A stretch of DNA of 6,393 bases. Source: an uncultured Eubacteriales bacterium. GTDB taxonomy: Bacteria; Bacillota; Clostridia; Oscillospirales; Oscillospiraceae. The notes below the pieces were generated by a model, which was given only the letters and a program-made list of their open reading frames with translations, searched no databases and was not told the DNA's origin. Positions 5,678 through 6,393 of the stretch are shown here, piece after piece. Each line of letters begins with the position of its first letter. Positions within the stretch are counted from its first letter, which is position 1. The translations under genes and the position numbers were made by a program. The DNA lies in the NCBI GenBank assembly GCA_902496595.1, contig CABVBV010000122.1, forward strand, positions 1-6,393, read 5' to 3'.

Positions 5678-5818
5678 TTATTTCTTCTCGCAGGGCTGGT
5701 TGGCGACGCCGCAGCTGGTCTTGCAGGCCGACTGGCAGGAGGTCTGGCACTCGCCGCAGCCGCCGTTCTTCACGCTGGCGCAGAGATCACGGGTCTCAAG
5801 GGTCTTGATCCTCTTCAT
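5678..5818 (-). CDS. scfA: SCIFF ranthipeptide precursor (cysteine-rich, 46 aa)
   Basis: This 46-residue open frame is the substrate of ScfB. The first 12 residues, MKRIKTLETRDL, match the MKxIKTL leader that the maturase binds. The core from residue 19 reads GGCGECQTSCQSACKTSC and then GVANQPCEKK, almost identical to the SCIFF consensus. The six canonical cysteines are 21, 24, 28, 32, 36 and 43; Cys13 is an extra seventh. In characterised relatives a thioether joins Cys32 to Thr37; aligned through CKTSC, residue 37 here is Gly. Thr34 and Ser35 remain as possible alternatives. The start is ATG at 5818 with GGAG 7 nt upstream. The gene has its own promoter and is followed by a hairpin and scfB. 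The modified product has been proposed to act in signalling in some clostridia; its job here is unknown. Confidence 0.95.
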   Translation of the reverse strand: MKRIKTLETRDLCASVKNGGCGECQTSCQSACKTSCGVANQPCEKK

Positions 5819-5866
5819 AATAATACTCCAATCATAAGTGCAGTAAGCACGGATTTACATTTATAT

Positions 5867-5895
5867 AGACTAAAACATTGCGCCCACAATGTCAA
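5867..5895 (-). promoter_or_regulatory. Promoter of scfA
   Basis: On the minus strand a consensus -35 TTGACA (5895-5890) is followed after 17 nt by TAGTCT (5872-5867), a weak -10. The start would be near 5860, giving a leader of about 42 nt that contains GGAG at 5829-5826, 7 nt before the scfA ATG. The strong -35 and weak -10 suggest a promoter helped or controlled by a regulator. Confidence 0.55.
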
Positions 5896-5917
5896 GACCT
5901 TATTAACAAGACCTTAT
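5893..5917. repeat. 11-bp tandem direct repeat overlapping the scfA -35 box
   Basis: CAAGACCTTAT occurs at 5893-5903 and again at 5907-5917, exact copies with a 14-nt period. On the minus strand it reads ATAAGGTCTTG twice; the second copy ends inside the TTGACA -35 box. Position and exactness suggest a regulator binding site, as expected for tandem half-sites of a response regulator. The identity of the regulator is unknown. Confidence 0.55.
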
Positions 5918-5918
5918 G

Positions 5919-5951
5919 AAAAAGCCGCGGCCTCATAAGAAGGCCGCGGCT
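5919..5951 (-). terminator. Intrinsic terminator after the iron-sulfur protein gene
   Basis: On the minus strand AGCCGCGGCCT and AGGCCGCGGCT are perfect 11-bp inverted arms around a 7-nt loop, followed by TTTT. It lies 20 nt after the stop codon at 5972-5974 and just upstream of the scfA promoter repeats, so it separates the two units. Confidence 0.88.
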
Positions 5952-5971
5952 CTCGATTATGGGATTTAGGT

Positions 5972-6393
5972 TTACATAATTATGCACTTCTTCGGGCAGA
6001 CGTCGTGGCAGGTGCCGCAGGCGACGCACTTGTCCTCGTCGAGCGTCCAGGTCTTGTTCGCCCTGTCGACGGTTATCGCACCGGCGGGGCATTTTTTGGC
6101 GCAGAGGGTGCAGTAGACGCATTTCGCCGGGTCGTTGACGGGCAGGCCGTCGTCCCTGGGTTTCGGGCCTTCGGCCGCCGGCTCCGCCGCCTCGCCGCAG
6201 GCTGCGGGCGGGGCCTTCTTGACCGGCTTCTTCTTGAGGTAAGTGCCGGTGACGACCAGGTCGTCCTCACACCTCGCTACCATGTGGTAGTCCTGTGTCA
6301 GCTCGATGGCGTGTTTCACGCAGAAGTCGGCGCAGGTGTTGCAGAAGGTGCAGGAGCCGAGGAAAAACTTCCTCGTTATGAGCTGGCCCTCCT
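5972..6393 (-). CDS. Polyferredoxin: HycF/HyfH/NuoI-like segment fused to 2x[4Fe-4S] module (5' end beyond window)
   Basis: The last 139 residues of an iron-sulfur electron carrier are visible; the frame is open to the right edge, so the N-terminus is missing. Visible residues 9-50 (FFLGSCTFCNTCADFC, then KHAIELTQDYHMVARCEDDLV) resemble the second cluster region of HycF, HyfH and NuoI, the ferredoxin-like subunits of membrane hydrogenases and complex I. Its cysteines are 14, 17, 20 and 24, with Val instead of the common Pro after the fourth. A linker rich in Lys, Pro, Ala and Glu (52-88) leads to two more clusters: Cys91, 94, 97, 101 and Cys122, 125, 128, 132, each with CP after the last. A further cluster is expected upstream. 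A GTG at 6319 is inside the first motif and is not the start. It probably closes a hydrogenase or similar redox operon; that is inference, since only this gene is seen. Confidence 0.8.
   Translation of the reverse strand, partial: EGQLITRKFFLGSCTFCNTCADFCVKHAIELTQDYHMVARCEDDLVVTGTYLKKKPVKKAPPAACGEAAEPAAEGPKPRDDGLPVNDPAKCVYCTLCAKKCPAGAITVDRANKTWTLDEDKCVACGTCHDVCPKKCIIM

Noticed and set aside
5971..5985. Second copy of the TTACATAATTATG string also found near 2206
   Set aside because: Here it encodes the last codons (CIIM and stop) of the iron-sulfur protein, so the match is probably coincidence.
5972..6319. Complete 115-residue ferredoxin starting at GTG 6319
   Set aside because: The GTG follows directly on the fourth cysteine codon of a C-x2-C-x2-C-x3-C motif, and the frame stays open to the edge with HycF-like sequence, so the gene is 5'-truncated.

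Overview
The window looks like chromosome from an anaerobic, GC-rich member of the Clostridia, probably a gut Oscillospiraceae-like lineage. The best evidence is a SCIFF peptide gene next to its radical-SAM maturase, a pair that is nearly universal in Clostridia and rare elsewhere. A polyferredoxin resembling subunits of energy-converting hydrogenases, a Clostridium-type molbindin and many TTG/GTG starts after strong AGGAGG-like sites fit this. The taxonomic call is inference. Every gene I can support lies on the minus strand, so transcription runs from high to low coordinates.

In transcription order there are three units. (1) Positions 6393-5972 hold the 3' part of an iron-sulfur protein with a HycF/HyfH/NuoI-like segment and a C-terminal 2x[4Fe-4S] module. 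A perfect intrinsic terminator (5919-5951) closes it. (2) A promoter at 5867-5895 drives scfA (5678-5818), the cysteine-rich SCIFF precursor. A GC hairpin with a T6 tract (5631-5662) follows, then scfB (4229-5605), the radical SAM/SPASM maturase. scfB overlaps by 7 nt an Orn/Lys/Arg-decarboxylase-like PLP enzyme (2907-4235). After an apparent internal promoter come a 67-residue two-helix membrane protein (2652-2855) and a coupled LpdD-like small protein (2300-2650). A very strong terminator (2236-2279) ends the unit. (3) A good sigma70-type promoter (2120-2148) starts a molybdenum operon: a MoCF-domain molybdopterin-binding protein with a four-cysteine tail (1059-2084), the TOBE-domain molbindin mop (818-1027), and the molybdate-binding lipoprotein modA (1-794, running off the left edge). 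modB and modC probably follow outside the window.

The molybdenum genes form a coherent set for uptake, intracellular storage or sensing, and cofactor handling. The SCIFF unit is the most interesting part. The precursor has seven cysteines instead of six, and glycine at the position where characterised SCIFF peptides carry the threonine that accepts the thioether bond. Its maturase is translationally linked to a PLP enzyme whose role in this setting I cannot name. No intergenic gap exceeds 300 bases. I saw no tRNA, rRNA, CRISPR array, insertion sequence or other mobile element.
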